A DNA stretch of 64,000 nucleotides from Bacteroidetes bacterium HGW-Bacteroidetes-6 (GTDB taxonomy: Bacteria; Bacteroidota; Bacteroidia; Bacteroidales; DTU049), in the NCBI GenBank assembly GCA_002842495.1, contig PHDB01000004.1:1-64000 (forward strand), written 5' to 3'. Each line of letters starts with the position of its first letter. Position 1 is the stretch's first letter. Below, one piece after another: positions 8,184 through 17,237 of the stretch. The position numbers and the translations under genes are program-made. The notes beneath the pieces are model-generated. The model was not told the origin of the DNA. It worked only from the letters and a program-made list of their open reading frames with translations, and ran no database searches.

Positions 8184-9314
8184 ATGTCAATTCCTCAGGG
8201 CTCGCTTATCAGCTATTTCAGCACACTAGTGAAACAAAACGGCGGAATCAACCTTGCACAAGGCATTCCCGGTTTCGATCCACCGGAAGAGCTTATAGCA
8301 GCCTTAAAAGAAGTCGCAGGGGATCCCATTCATCAGTATCCTCCCGGAACGGGAAATTTCAAACTTGTTTCGCAACTGAGTTTGCATTTGCAACCACAAA
8401 AAGAACTGTCATCTGACGAAATACTGATTCTGCAGGGTGCTACCGAAGCTCTTAGTCTTGTGTTTCTATATATTCTTAAAACCAATGGCGGACCATTCAA
8501 CACCATTGCTTTTTCGCCTCCATACGAATCGTACAGGCAGCTTCCATTGCAATTTGGACTACCATTTACCGAACTACAGGCCAACGAAGCCGGGCAAATT
8601 CCGCTCGAAGCAGTTGCAAAAAGCATTGATGAAGATAATACCAAACTGGTTTTTTTAGCTTCGCCCGGCAATCCGCATGGAAAAATATTCGAACCAAACG
8701 ACATCAACAAGCTGATAGATGTTTGTTCAGAAAAGCATTGTTATCTGCTTTTCGACGCAGCATACCGAAGCCTGTATTTCGGGAAAGAGCCATATGTTCC
8801 GTTCAAAAAGCTCAATCCGTATTTATTTATAGCCGATAGTTTTTCAAAACTGTGGTCGGTTACAGGCTGGCGGGTTGGATATTTGATTCACGACGCATCA
8901 CATGCAGCTGCAATAAGGTCGCTTCACGATTACACCGGGCTTTGCGCCAATTCGGTAGCGCAGGAAGCATTGGCTCGCTATGCTGCCAAAAATCAATTCG
9001 GGGCTTCCTATTCTAAAATGCTTCGGAGCGAATTGAGGAAAAACTTCACAACAGCAATTTCGGCACTTACCGCTGCAGGATTCAAACCAGCACAGGCCGA
9101 TGGCGGCTATTTTGTTTGGTCCGAATTGCCCACAGAATTCAATGATGGTTTTGAATTTGCCAAAAGTCTTTACAACACAACAAAAGTCGCCGTAGTTCCG
9201 GGAATTCACTTCAGTCCTATGGCAAAAACATTTATCCGAATCAATATTGCACGACCAACTTCAGAACTTCAGGAAGGGCTCAAGCGCATTCAACAGTTTG
9301 TTGCCAAACAGTAA
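8184..9314 (+). CDS. Class I/II PLP-dependent aminotransferase (methionine aminotransferase, YbdL-like)
   Basis: This 376-residue protein is a fold-type I aminotransferase. The N-terminus (INLAQGIPGFDPPEEL) is the substrate-side motif of the KAT/YbdL group. The cofactor region shows ASPGNPHGKIF, DAAYRSLYF with the PLP-contacting Asp and Tyr, and DSFSKLWSVTGWRVGY with Lys of SFSK as the Schiff-base lysine. The C-terminal FIRINIAR carries the substrate carboxylate-binding Arg. Relatives use methionine and aromatic amino acids with 2-oxo acids. One oddity is SPGNPHGKIF, where PNPTG is the more common form. The length is typical. It is a single gene, convergent with the DUF4831 gene 12 bp downstream. 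Confidence 0.9.
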   Translation: MSIPQGSLISYFSTLVKQNGGINLAQGIPGFDPPEELIAALKEVAGDPIHQYPPGTGNFKLVSQLSLHLQPQKELSSDEILILQGATEALSLVFLYILKTNGGPFNTIAFSPPYESYRQLPLQFGLPFTELQANEAGQIPLEAVAKSIDEDNTKLVFLASPGNPHGKIFEPNDINKLIDVCSEKHCYLLFDAAYRSLYFGKEPYVPFKKLNPYLFIADSFSKLWSVTGWRVGYLIHDASHAAAIRSLHDYTGLCANSVAQEALARYAAKNQFGASYSKMLRSELRKNFTTAISALTAAGFKPAQADGGYFVWSELPTEFNDGFEFAKSLYNTTKVAVVPGIHFSPMAKTFIRINIARPTSELQEGLKRIQQFVAKQ

Positions 9315-9326
9315 AACCTGAAATAA

Positions 9327-10484
9327 TTATCGCTCAATATACTCAACCGAACCTGTTTCGGGTTTGAATTTGACCTGTCGCAAATTCGTCGGTAAAAATG
9401 CAGTAATTCCATATTGGCACACCGGAATAACTGCCGAAAACATCACCTCCCCCGATCCTTTTTCAATCACCAGAGTTGCTTCTTCGGGAATATTGTAGGC
9501 CAAACCTTTCTTTTTCGGCAATTTACTATTGGAAAGCGCCTTCGAAATTCCAATCGATTTTTCGCCCGGGACCAAACGGTAATAGTACATATTGTCAACA
9601 AACAAACTATCGGGTTCATTCCCAATCCCTTCGCTTGTAAAAAAACTAAACAGGAATCGCGAATTATTCTTCATTGCATTTTCAGGAACAATCGTAAAAC
9701 GGTAATGATAAGTATTCTCAATCTTTTTGCCTGTAAAAAGTGTCATGTATTCCTGCATCAAATCATCAAGTTCGGCAAGCATTCGCTCAAATGTAGCCTG
9801 GTTGTAGTCAACTTCCTGATAACCTGCAATCAAGTTCATTCTGTTCTCCGAAATAAGCTTGATATAATCGGCTGCATCTTTTGCTTTATCTTCGAGCGAT
9901 TTCTCAATAATACTATGCTGTAGAATTTGCTTTTCGATGGTGATGGTATCAAGAATAATTTTCTCAAAAATTGTATCGGTTTTCACACGTGTATTTCCGG
10001 TCGCAAAATATTCAAAAGCTTCAAATTCAGAATTACTTGCCCCTATATTGCGCGAACCATTTTCCATCATCGGACTACCATCTGTACGTTCTTTCTTGCT
10101 CAAATTCAGTCCACCAATGCAACCATTGGCAGTGAGCCACAAGCCAAAGTCGTCACGATTCTTCAACGAATGCGAATCGATATAGTACAGTTTCGAAGTA
10201 TCCGGAATAGAGGCAGGGGTGGCATCAACTGATTCAATACTATATTCAAACGAATTTTCTGTAATTACATTACTAATCCCGGTAAACTTGGCCGAAAATT
10301 GCGAAAAAGGGCCCTTTAAAAAATGAGTTTCCTTAACTGTAACGTCAACATGAACTACCGTTTTGGGTAAATAATAAAAAAAACCGTCGTGTTTAATTTT
10401 AGAATTAGAATCAACTTGCGAAACATTAAGGCTGTTGCACGAAAACAAACCGGCAGCAAGTAATATAAGAACAGATTTGCGCAT
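9327..10484 (-). CDS. DUF4831 family lipoprotein
   Basis: This 385-residue protein begins with a lipoprotein signal (LLAAGLFSC, cysteine at about residue 16). The mature part follows the DUF4831 pattern: GFFYYLPKTVVHVDVTV near the N-terminus, FGLWLTANGCIGGLN in the middle and FTGKKIENTYHYRFTIVPE further on. The family is nearly confined to Bacteroidota and its role is not known. It is transcribed alone from its own promoter (box at 10497-10504), divergent from aroB. A helix-rich stretch at about residues 180-240 (EKSLEDKAKDAADYIKLI) may form a coiled coil. Confidence 0.85.
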   Translation of the reverse strand: MRKSVLILLAAGLFSCNSLNVSQVDSNSKIKHDGFFYYLPKTVVHVDVTVKETHFLKGPFSQFSAKFTGISNVITENSFEYSIESVDATPASIPDTSKLYYIDSHSLKNRDDFGLWLTANGCIGGLNLSKKERTDGSPMMENGSRNIGASNSEFEAFEYFATGNTRVKTDTIFEKIILDTITIEKQILQHSIIEKSLEDKAKDAADYIKLISENRMNLIAGYQEVDYNQATFERMLAELDDLMQEYMTLFTGKKIENTYHYRFTIVPENAMKNNSRFLFSFFTSEGIGNEPDSLFVDNMYYYRLVPGEKSIGISKALSNSKLPKKKGLAYNIPEEATLVIEKGSGEVMFSAVIPVCQYGITAFLPTNLRQVKFKPETGSVEYIER

Positions 10485-10496
10485 CTAATTTTTTTT

Positions 10497-10504
10497 CAAA
10501 ATTA
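10497..10504 (-). promoter_or_regulatory. Promoter -7 box TAATTTTG for the DUF4831 gene
   Basis: On the minus strand the octamer fits TAnnTTTG and lies 12 nt before the ATG at 10484. No -33 element was recognised. Confidence 0.4.
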
Positions 10505-10534
10505 CTGAATTTCTTCAAATAAAAGCGTTTTCAT

Positions 10535-10542
10535 TACCTTTG
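10535..10542 (+). promoter_or_regulatory. Promoter -7 box TACCTTTG for aroB
   Basis: A perfect TAnnTTTG match 10 nt before the aroB ATG at 10553, giving a very short leader. Confidence 0.5.
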
Positions 10543-10552
10543 CCTTCGCAGC

Positions 10553-11647
10553 ATGGAAAACAACACAATTACCCGTATCGGGAATAAAATTTCACCGGTT
10601 TACATTTCCGGAAATCCGCAAAAAGATTTCAAGCGTTTGTGGCAACTCCACGTTGGTTCTCATCTGAAAACACCTGTGGTTTTGCTGGCCGACAAGAAAG
10701 TGTATTCACTTCATAAAAACCTGATTGACAATTTACTATCGTCCATCAAAATCGAAATCATTGATACTGAAATGCTGGAAGCAGGTGAAGGCATTAAACA
10801 GCTGAGTGTTGCCGAGTCTATCATTAGCAAGTGGAGCAGTCTTTCAGTGCCTAAAAACACTGTTGTTTTATGCATTGGAGGGGGAACGATCACCGATTTG
10901 GGTGGTTTTGCCGCATCTGTTTTTAAGCGTGGTCTTCGGCTCATCAATATCCCATCATCGCTCATGGCCATGACCGACGCTTCGATTGGTGGCAAAAACG
11001 CGCTGAATCTCGGAGCAATAAAAAATCAGATTGGCACCTTCCATCTGCCATTGTTTACATTTTCGACACCTGTTTTCCTTAACAGTCTTCCTGCAATCGA
11101 AATGGCTTCAGGATATGCAGAAATAATGAAGCATGGATTACTCGAAGGGAAAAACTTCCTGAGAAATATCTTAAAAAGCAATAATCTTGAAACAGCACCA
11201 TCAACAGCGCTGCTGACAGCAAGTGTCCGCATCAAAATGCATATTGTAACTACCGACCCAAACGAAAAAAGTAATCGTATTTTCCTGAATTTGGGACACA
11301 CATTTGGCCATGCCTACGAAGGATTTTTCGCCGCTTCTGGCAACCCAATCACGCATGGACATTCAGTTGCCATTGGGCTTTGTGAAATATTACAAGCATC
11401 CAAATCAATTTATGGTTTGGATTTAAAAGCAATGAACGATGTTGAAACATGGATCAAAATGCACTTTTCAATATCTTCTATTCCTTCCTGGGAAGAGATC
11501 GAAAAATTTATAGCAGGTGACAAAAAAAATGTCTCAGAAATATATCGGATTGTTCTACTCAAAAAAGTGGGGTCTCCTATCATAAAAAAAATGAACAAAG
11601 CCGAGCTTATATCTATTCATAAAAACTTTCGACTAAGTATTGACTAA
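10553..11647 (+). CDS. aroB: 3-dehydroquinate synthase
   Basis: This 364-residue cytosolic enzyme converts DAHP to 3-dehydroquinate, the second step of the shikimate pathway, using NAD+ and a divalent metal. The NAD-binding core shows VLCIGGGTITDLGGFAA and INIPSSLMAMTDASIGGKNA. The metal and substrate ligands are seen in SGYAEIMKHGLLEG (Glu), NLGHTFGHAYEG (His) and PITHGHSVAIGL (His). The length matches the family. The gene stands alone between its own promoter and a strong terminator at 11661-11690. I see no other shikimate genes nearby. Confidence 0.97.
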   Translation: MENNTITRIGNKISPVYISGNPQKDFKRLWQLHVGSHLKTPVVLLADKKVYSLHKNLIDNLLSSIKIEIIDTEMLEAGEGIKQLSVAESIISKWSSLSVPKNTVVLCIGGGTITDLGGFAASVFKRGLRLINIPSSLMAMTDASIGGKNALNLGAIKNQIGTFHLPLFTFSTPVFLNSLPAIEMASGYAEIMKHGLLEGKNFLRNILKSNNLETAPSTALLTASVRIKMHIVTTDPNEKSNRIFLNLGHTFGHAYEGFFAASGNPITHGHSVAIGLCEILQASKSIYGLDLKAMNDVETWIKMHFSISSIPSWEEIEKFIAGDKKNVSEIYRIVLLKKVGSPIIKKMNKAELISIHKNFRLSID

Positions 11648-11660
11648 GATACTTAAAAAA

Positions 11661-11690
11661 AAGAGTGAGCCTTTCGACTCACTCTTTTTT
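11661..11690. terminator. Bidirectional terminator between aroB and the PpiD-like gene
   Basis: Stem AGAGTGAG (11662-11669) pairs with CTCACTCT (11678-11685) around an 8-nt loop. It is followed by a T run on the plus strand and preceded by an A run, so it can serve both convergent genes. Confidence 0.85.
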
Positions 11691-11714
11691 TTAACAACCT
11701 ATCCTGATTAGTAA

Positions 11715-13856
11715 CTAGTAATACAGAATCCGGTTGTCTTCAATATCGGCTTTTCGCTCAAGTGCTTTAAACAACTCGTAATTTGTTTTGCTTTGAAAGA
11801 ATGCCATTTTCTGCATCATGACTGCATTTCTATCAGCAGGTTGTGGTTCAACAACTTCCTTTACCATAAATACAAATAGTCCCATCTCGCCTTCAATAAC
11901 CCTTGATAAAACTCCAGGTTTTGAGGCCGTCATAATCCCTACCACTTCTGGTTCAGGTCCATAACCGGGCAATGAATATGTTGAGAAAGTAACATCAAAA
12001 GTGTCAACGTCTGCGTTTAGTTTCGCAGCAACTGCTTCAACAGTAGCAGAACCTCCCATAGCACTGTTCATTTTTTCCATCAGCATTTCAGCTTTCTTAT
12101 CCTTTTTTGCAAATGGGGTAATCATTTCCTTTACATCATCAAATTCAGCTACCCCTTTTTGTTTTTTGTCTTTAACAATAGCAACAACGTATTTGCTTTC
12201 GCTCACAAGATCAAAAACAGTGGAAGTAACCCCTTTTTCGGTAGCATCATTGAACAGCCAGCGAACAATTTCGCGTCCCTCGGTAATGCCAGCCAGTGTG
12301 AAATCGGTTGTTTTTACATTTTCAGCCACACGCTTTGTATAACCATTATCAACAATAGCTTTATCGAATGCAGCCTGATCGGTCGATACAGTTGCAAAAA
12401 CACTGGCCATATTGTAAATACTGTCCGAAGTTTCCTTGCTAGGTTCAACAGTTCTGCGGATTGTTGCAATTCTAACCTTTTCAACAGGTTTTGTTTTTCC
12501 AAGAACTTTTATAATGTGATAGCCAAAATCTGTTTCAACCAATTGATACGAACCAATAGGATTATTCAAACAAGCTGCATTAAATTCCGAAATCATCATA
12601 CCCTCAGGGAACCACCCCAGAAAACCTGCATTCTGCGCAGCAGAAGGGTCGGAACTAAATTGAATAGCCAGATTTGAAAATGCAGCACTATCGGTTCCCT
12701 GAGCCGCTGCAAAAAGACTATCAGCCAATTGTTTCGCTTCCTCTTTTGTACGAACAATGCTTTCATCAGCACGCATAGCACCCTGATATGCAATAAGAAT
12801 ATGTGCTGCTTCAAGCGAATCGGGCATTTGCTTGCGATCCATCAGACGATGCATGTAAAAAACATTGTTGTCTAGATATGGTGCCACTACCGAGCCAGGC
12901 TTTGCATTAAAAAGTGTGTCAGCTTTTACTGGCAACACTTCGCGACGCAAGTAGCTGCTATCCCATGCATAATCGATATCCGAACGAGAATAAATGAGTG
13001 AAATAAGTTCATCATCGCTTACCGATTTAAATGATGAATATGTGCAATCAATTTCTGTTTTTGCAAGATTCATATCAATATCAGAAGGCTTGATATCAAA
13101 AATAACAAAATCGGCAAATCCAATGGGTTCATCATATTCAAATTCATGCTTATGTGCATCGTAGTACGTCTTCAAATCTTCGTCGGTGACCACAACCGTT
13201 GAATCGCTGATTGTATTATACTGCAATGCAGTGTACATTGTCACAAATTTGCGGTTCTTTTCCACATTATCACGTTCAACAAAAGCTTGCGGTAGATAAT
13301 ATCCCTTGTTCACCAAAGTAGTAAACTTAGAAGCTATTCTTTCTTCGAGAATCATTTTCTCAATCATTTTCCAACGGCGCTGGTCGTCTTCCGACATATC
13401 ATTCAAACCTTCGATGTACATAGCAACCTGATTGGGATCAAAAACACCAGTTTCGGGATTGGTAAAATACTGGCGTATCATAGGATGAACAAAACGACCG
13501 GTAAACATTTCGGCAAATTCTGCATCGCTTACTTGTAAACCCAAATCATCGTATTCCTTCTGAAGAATAATATCACGAACCATTTGGTCATAAACCTGAT
13601 TGTTGATTTGAAACAAATCGGCTGTTGCAAATTGCATATCCTGACCATACTGCATTTTATAGAATTCCTTCTGTTGCTCTACTCTCGAAGTAAACTCCTG
13701 ATATGTAATTTTGTCACCAAAAACAATAGCAAGCGGTTCCGAAGACTGTCTTTTCCCCTTCGTAATGAAATCACTTAAAACAAACAATCCAAGCGCAATA
13801 CCGATAATCGCAATCAGCAATCCTGAACGTTTACGAATTTTCCCAATGGTAGCCAT
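11715..13856 (-). CDS. SurA/PpiD-like membrane-anchored peptidyl-prolyl isomerase
   Basis: This 713-residue protein helps outer-membrane and exported proteins fold in the periplasm. Residues 1-35 hold a short basic start and one membrane anchor (LLIAIIGIALGLFVLSDFI), as in PpiD. A SurA_N-like helical domain follows to about residue 220, and a parvulin (PPIC) domain lies at about 345-450, with the marker strings EAAHILIAYQGAM, FLGWFPEGMMISEFN and ETDFGYHIIKVL. The long C-terminal part resembles the second, degenerate domain of PpiD. It is the last gene of the coaX-OMP-TPR-lptC block but has its own promoter-like box in the 61-bp gap, and it ends at the bidirectional terminator. Confidence 0.9.
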   Translation of the reverse strand: MATIGKIRKRSGLLIAIIGIALGLFVLSDFITKGKRQSSEPLAIVFGDKITYQEFTSRVEQQKEFYKMQYGQDMQFATADLFQINNQVYDQMVRDIILQKEYDDLGLQVSDAEFAEMFTGRFVHPMIRQYFTNPETGVFDPNQVAMYIEGLNDMSEDDQRRWKMIEKMILEERIASKFTTLVNKGYYLPQAFVERDNVEKNRKFVTMYTALQYNTISDSTVVVTDEDLKTYYDAHKHEFEYDEPIGFADFVIFDIKPSDIDMNLAKTEIDCTYSSFKSVSDDELISLIYSRSDIDYAWDSSYLRREVLPVKADTLFNAKPGSVVAPYLDNNVFYMHRLMDRKQMPDSLEAAHILIAYQGAMRADESIVRTKEEAKQLADSLFAAAQGTDSAAFSNLAIQFSSDPSAAQNAGFLGWFPEGMMISEFNAACLNNPIGSYQLVETDFGYHIIKVLGKTKPVEKVRIATIRRTVEPSKETSDSIYNMASVFATVSTDQAAFDKAIVDNGYTKRVAENVKTTDFTLAGITEGREIVRWLFNDATEKGVTSTVFDLVSESKYVVAIVKDKKQKGVAEFDDVKEMITPFAKKDKKAEMLMEKMNSAMGGSATVEAVAAKLNADVDTFDVTFSTYSLPGYGPEPEVVGIMTASKPGVLSRVIEGEMGLFVFMVKEVVEPQPADRNAVMMQKMAFFQSKTNYELFKALERKADIEDNRILYY

Positions 13857-13887
13857 TATAGTTGAATTTTTAGTAGAAAAACGAGTG

Positions 13888-13895
13888 CAAAGGTA
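13888..13895 (-). promoter_or_regulatory. Promoter -7 box TACCTTTG for the PpiD-like gene
   Basis: A perfect TAnnTTTG on the minus strand, 31 nt before the ATG at 13856 and between lptC and the foldase gene. It suggests the foldase can be expressed separately from lptC. Confidence 0.5.
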
Positions 13896-13917
13896 ATAAT
13901 TTTAGCAAAATATACTA

Positions 13918-14490
13918 TCATTCTGTATTTTTATCTTCCTTCATATCAATTTCGCCCTTTGGTCGGATTATATGATACTGATCAAAGCGTTCATCGCTCT
14001 CAAAACCATCGCCCCAAATGATTTTGTCAGGAGTTATTATTTTCACAAAAACATCTGAGTAAATTTTATGGAGGCGTTCATCCCAAATGAGATGATTTGA
14101 ATACAGCTTTTTCGAATCGGTTGTAAGCACTACAACATCATATTTCACTTCAATGCGCTGCAATTCATCGAATCGTTCCCCATAACGTGCAGTCATGGTG
14201 GTTTCGGGTTGCTGAACCGAATCGTAAAACACTACTTTCAGCCCATCGGGCAATTTAAGCACACTGCGACGGTTAATATCCTCATAGCGTCTCATAAGTG
14301 GTGCTGTCATCTTTGCTTTCATCATTCCACTATCACTGTAATACATGATCACATCATGCGCCTCTTCAATCGGCAATGTATCGCGAACAGGCAGTTCTTT
14401 AATGGTTTCGGAGCTATTTCCACACGAAAAAAGCATTGTGGCCGCAAAAACAGCCACAATGCTTTTAAAAATTACTCTTTTGGCAATCAT
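13918..14490 (-). CDS. lptC: LPS export ABC transporter periplasmic protein LptC
   Basis: This 190-residue protein is a lipoprotein-type LptC (FAATMLFSCGNSS, cysteine at about residue 23). The mature part has the repeated beta-strand pattern of the LptA/LptC family: VIMYYSDSGMMKAKMTAPLM, then FYDSVQQPETTMTARYGERF, YDVVVLTTDSKKLYSNHLIW and KIITPDKIIWGDGFESDERF. It would pass lipopolysaccharide from the inner membrane LptB2FG complex to LptA. It lies 9 bp after the TPR gene and in the usual Bacteroidota neighbourhood with coaX and a SurA/PpiD-like foldase. The acidic tail (EDKNTE) is unremarkable. Confidence 0.9.
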   Translation of the reverse strand: MIAKRVIFKSIVAVFAATMLFSCGNSSETIKELPVRDTLPIEEAHDVIMYYSDSGMMKAKMTAPLMRRYEDINRRSVLKLPDGLKVVFYDSVQQPETTMTARYGERFDELQRIEVKYDVVVLTTDSKKLYSNHLIWDERLHKIYSDVFVKIITPDKIIWGDGFESDERFDQYHIIRPKGEIDMKEDKNTE

Positions 14491-14499
14491 CAGATCGTT

Positions 14500-15933
14500 T
14501 TAATCGATACTGCGCACAATAGTGCTTTCGGTGTACCAGCAGCTAATTGTATACGAAGAACCTTTTACTATATTGTAAAAAAACAAATCTTCAGTTTTTG
14601 GGAACCCGCCAGCAGCACTGCCTAATTTCTGATTGGCAGCATTAATTACCCTCTCATCAGTGGAAACACTTTTTGCTTTTGCATATTTATCGGCTGCGGC
14701 CCAGTAGCCGGCACGCTGTGTAACAGCGTTATCGCCACAACTCGAGGCAGTAGCCATATACAAGTCTCCAATTAAAATATAAGGCATACCATCGGTCGGA
14801 TTGAGCTGAGCTGAGTTTAATGCAGCTGAGCGGGCATTTGCATATTGTCCAAGATTGCGATATGCATCAGCTAAGTTTAGATAAGCTGCTGCTTTATCCA
14901 TCGGGTCTTCGAGACCTTTAACCGCTTCGTTCAGGTATTTTACTGCATCGTTGAATTTTTTCACGCGCAGAAACGAAACACCAAGCGTTAAAGCCGATGC
15001 TGGTGTTGGTTCGAGCTTATACAATTCTTCAGCCGCACTGAAATAGAGAGGATCATCGGTGCAATTTTTCTTATCCATTAATATTACAAGCTTACGTAAC
15101 CAATCGGCATTGCTTTTGTTAGCTTCGAATTTGGCTGAGTATATTTTCACAATTTGCTCACAATTCGCCCAAGGATCAAATATACTATTCACATTGCCTT
15201 CGGCTACAATAAAGAGCTCCATCTTTCGATTGATTTTTGCCGAATCAGCCGGATTGGCAACAAGTTCTTTTTTGTAATCGGCTATTTGAGCATCTATGAT
15301 AGCCACAACCTTATCGTAGTTTTCATAAATCAAAGCAGTATCTAGTTTTCCATCGCGCACCAGTTCATCGGTGGTTTTGTAATAAATCGACATTACCGCA
15401 GCTTCCGATTCTTTTCCCATGAGTCGAATCGACTTGTCGAGTGTATGATAAATCTTCTCTTTTTCATTTGGACGATACTGATACAAGTCGTACCCTTTGC
15501 GTCCCAACACATAACCTTCACCATACTGTTTCGAACAACCAAAAGCCGCTATATTTTGATCGTAAAGCATCATCAAAGTATCTATGTAACGCTCCTTAGA
15601 CAGACTGTCTTCAGCTTTGTTCATAAGATATTCAATAATATTGATACCGTCAAAATAAATATTCTGGCTAGCAAGTGGAGTATTCAGAAAACAATATCTC
15701 CATGGACCAATTGTATAGTCGATGGCATCGCATTTGTATTTACAGGCTTTCCACTGCTTATAATTTTCGCGATATAAAGAAAAGTTCTTCACACCTTCAA
15801 CGCTATCGGTACCATATTTAGGGCCTGCAATACTACAGGGTTCAGGAAATTCGAATGCAGGCTGTGCCGAAACATATGCAAATGCTGGTAACAGCATTAA
15901 CACAACGAGAAAAATTTTTGTAACAGTTTTCAT
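14500..15933 (-). CDS. Exported tetratricopeptide repeat protein
   Basis: This 477-residue protein has a signal peptide (VVLMLLPAFAYVSAQ). Residues from about 30 onward hold degenerate TPR units; the clearest ones are at about 330-420 (YLNLADAYRNLGQYANARSA and NPTDGMPYILIGDLYMATA). It contains many cysteines (for example KACKYKCDAIDY and DKKNCTDD), which is unusual for a TPR protein and could mean disulfides. Its place between an outer-membrane protein gene and lptC is conserved in Bacteroidota, so an envelope-assembly role is likely, but no specific function is known to me. Confidence 0.82.
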   Translation of the reverse strand: MKTVTKIFLVVLMLLPAFAYVSAQPAFEFPEPCSIAGPKYGTDSVEGVKNFSLYRENYKQWKACKYKCDAIDYTIGPWRYCFLNTPLASQNIYFDGINIIEYLMNKAEDSLSKERYIDTLMMLYDQNIAAFGCSKQYGEGYVLGRKGYDLYQYRPNEKEKIYHTLDKSIRLMGKESEAAVMSIYYKTTDELVRDGKLDTALIYENYDKVVAIIDAQIADYKKELVANPADSAKINRKMELFIVAEGNVNSIFDPWANCEQIVKIYSAKFEANKSNADWLRKLVILMDKKNCTDDPLYFSAAEELYKLEPTPASALTLGVSFLRVKKFNDAVKYLNEAVKGLEDPMDKAAAYLNLADAYRNLGQYANARSAALNSAQLNPTDGMPYILIGDLYMATASSCGDNAVTQRAGYWAAADKYAKAKSVSTDERVINAANQKLGSAAGGFPKTEDLFFYNIVKGSSYTISCWYTESTIVRSID

Positions 15934-15947
15934 GACTCTTTCTTTTA

Positions 15948-17237
15948 CTAATTATACTTTCTTTTCACAAACCATTGTTCTTTAATGGATAATCCCAAAA
16001 CGAACCTTATATAGTTTTCTTCAATAAGACTTTGATCGGTTGTCCCCATTTTCCCGAGTTCAATACCAGTATGAACAATAGTAGAGTTTCCAAAATTGGG
16101 TCGTAACGGAAATGAACAGCCAAAACTTATGCCAACTTTCGAAAGCTGTTGATTTCGTAACGACAGATACGACTTTTCGTAATGAAAGCCCCCATAATAT
16201 GTCATCCGTTTCCAAAGCTTATCGTTGCTTCCGGCTATTGGAGTATATGAACCACCCGCATGTATCGAGAAGCTGTTTTTCAGCGAATCGCTTTCGCCAA
16301 ACGCCGAATACTCACTCCAGTTTTGTATATTCATATCAGCGCCAAACGACCATTTATTTTCGCGTGCCAAAACAAAACCAGCTGTAATACTATAGGGCAA
16401 CACAACAGTTCCTGCAACATTGTCGCTTTGCCCTGTTGTGTCAAGAGCATATTCAAAGCCATTAACAGTGTAATAGCGAACTGCCAACTGGCTTTCCTTT
16501 CCTCTAAGCTCAGATGGCAAACCAAAGCTTCCTCCGATTGTTAATACCGTGTTTTGATTGAAAGAAGTGTCGCGCTTTATCAGTATTTGATATTGAAGTC
16601 CTGCATCAAAACTAAGATCGTTCAGGAAACGGGTTGTTACCGACTTTGCACTCAAATAAATTGAAGTATCGAATACCAAACGACGCGATTGGTTGATTGA
16701 GCCAAATATGTAAGATGCATTGAGCCCAATGCTCAGGTTTTTAAAAAGCTTGATACCCGTTCCTGCATAAAATTTATTGTAGCCCCCACTTCCTTCGTAT
16801 GTAGTAGTGTAATTGGTTGTTGAATCAAGCGCACTGGTGGTCGACATCAAGTATCCAACCGAGCTGTATGGCTGCAGTCCGAAAGCAATTCCCCAGTTTC
16901 GTGCAGCACGGAAACCAAACAACATACTATTAAGTCCCATCGAAAAAGGATAAGAGTCGCCCGTTTCTGATCTCAGATGTGTGTAATTACCCTTGAAGCC
17001 ACCATTAAAAACAAAAGAGATGGAATCGAAAGCTGTATATGAAGCCGGATTGAATGAATTGACCACGAATTTGTCGCGAAAACCGGCAGTAAGCCCACCC
17101 ATCGAGAAAGTCACAGGTTCTGTACTGTATGAAAGTTCGCCCAAACCATATCTGGAATACGGAGATTCAATAAAGGACTGGGCCTTGAGCTGCAATGCTG
17201 AAACCAGCAACAGTGAAATGAAAAAAAGTTTTCTCAT
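15948..17237 (-). CDS. Outer-membrane beta-barrel protein of the coaX-lptC block
   Basis: This 429-residue protein has a signal peptide (ISLLLVSALQLKAQ) followed by SPYSRYGLGELSY, a start common in FadL/PorV-like barrels of this phylum. The rest alternates short aromatic beta strands (FGFRAARNWGIAFGLQPYSS, GKMGTTDQ). The C-terminus is EQWFVKRKYN and lacks the usual terminal Phe, so the exact class is uncertain. It overlaps coaX by 4 nt upstream and is followed after 14 bp by the TPR gene. I infer an outer-membrane porin or assembly partner. Confidence 0.78.
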   Translation of the reverse strand: MRKLFFISLLLVSALQLKAQSFIESPYSRYGLGELSYSTEPVTFSMGGLTAGFRDKFVVNSFNPASYTAFDSISFVFNGGFKGNYTHLRSETGDSYPFSMGLNSMLFGFRAARNWGIAFGLQPYSSVGYLMSTTSALDSTTNYTTTYEGSGGYNKFYAGTGIKLFKNLSIGLNASYIFGSINQSRRLVFDTSIYLSAKSVTTRFLNDLSFDAGLQYQILIKRDTSFNQNTVLTIGGSFGLPSELRGKESQLAVRYYTVNGFEYALDTTGQSDNVAGTVVLPYSITAGFVLARENKWSFGADMNIQNWSEYSAFGESDSLKNSFSIHAGGSYTPIAGSNDKLWKRMTYYGGFHYEKSYLSLRNQQLSKVGISFGCSFPLRPNFGNSTIVHTGIELGKMGTTDQSLIEENYIRFVLGLSIKEQWFVKRKYN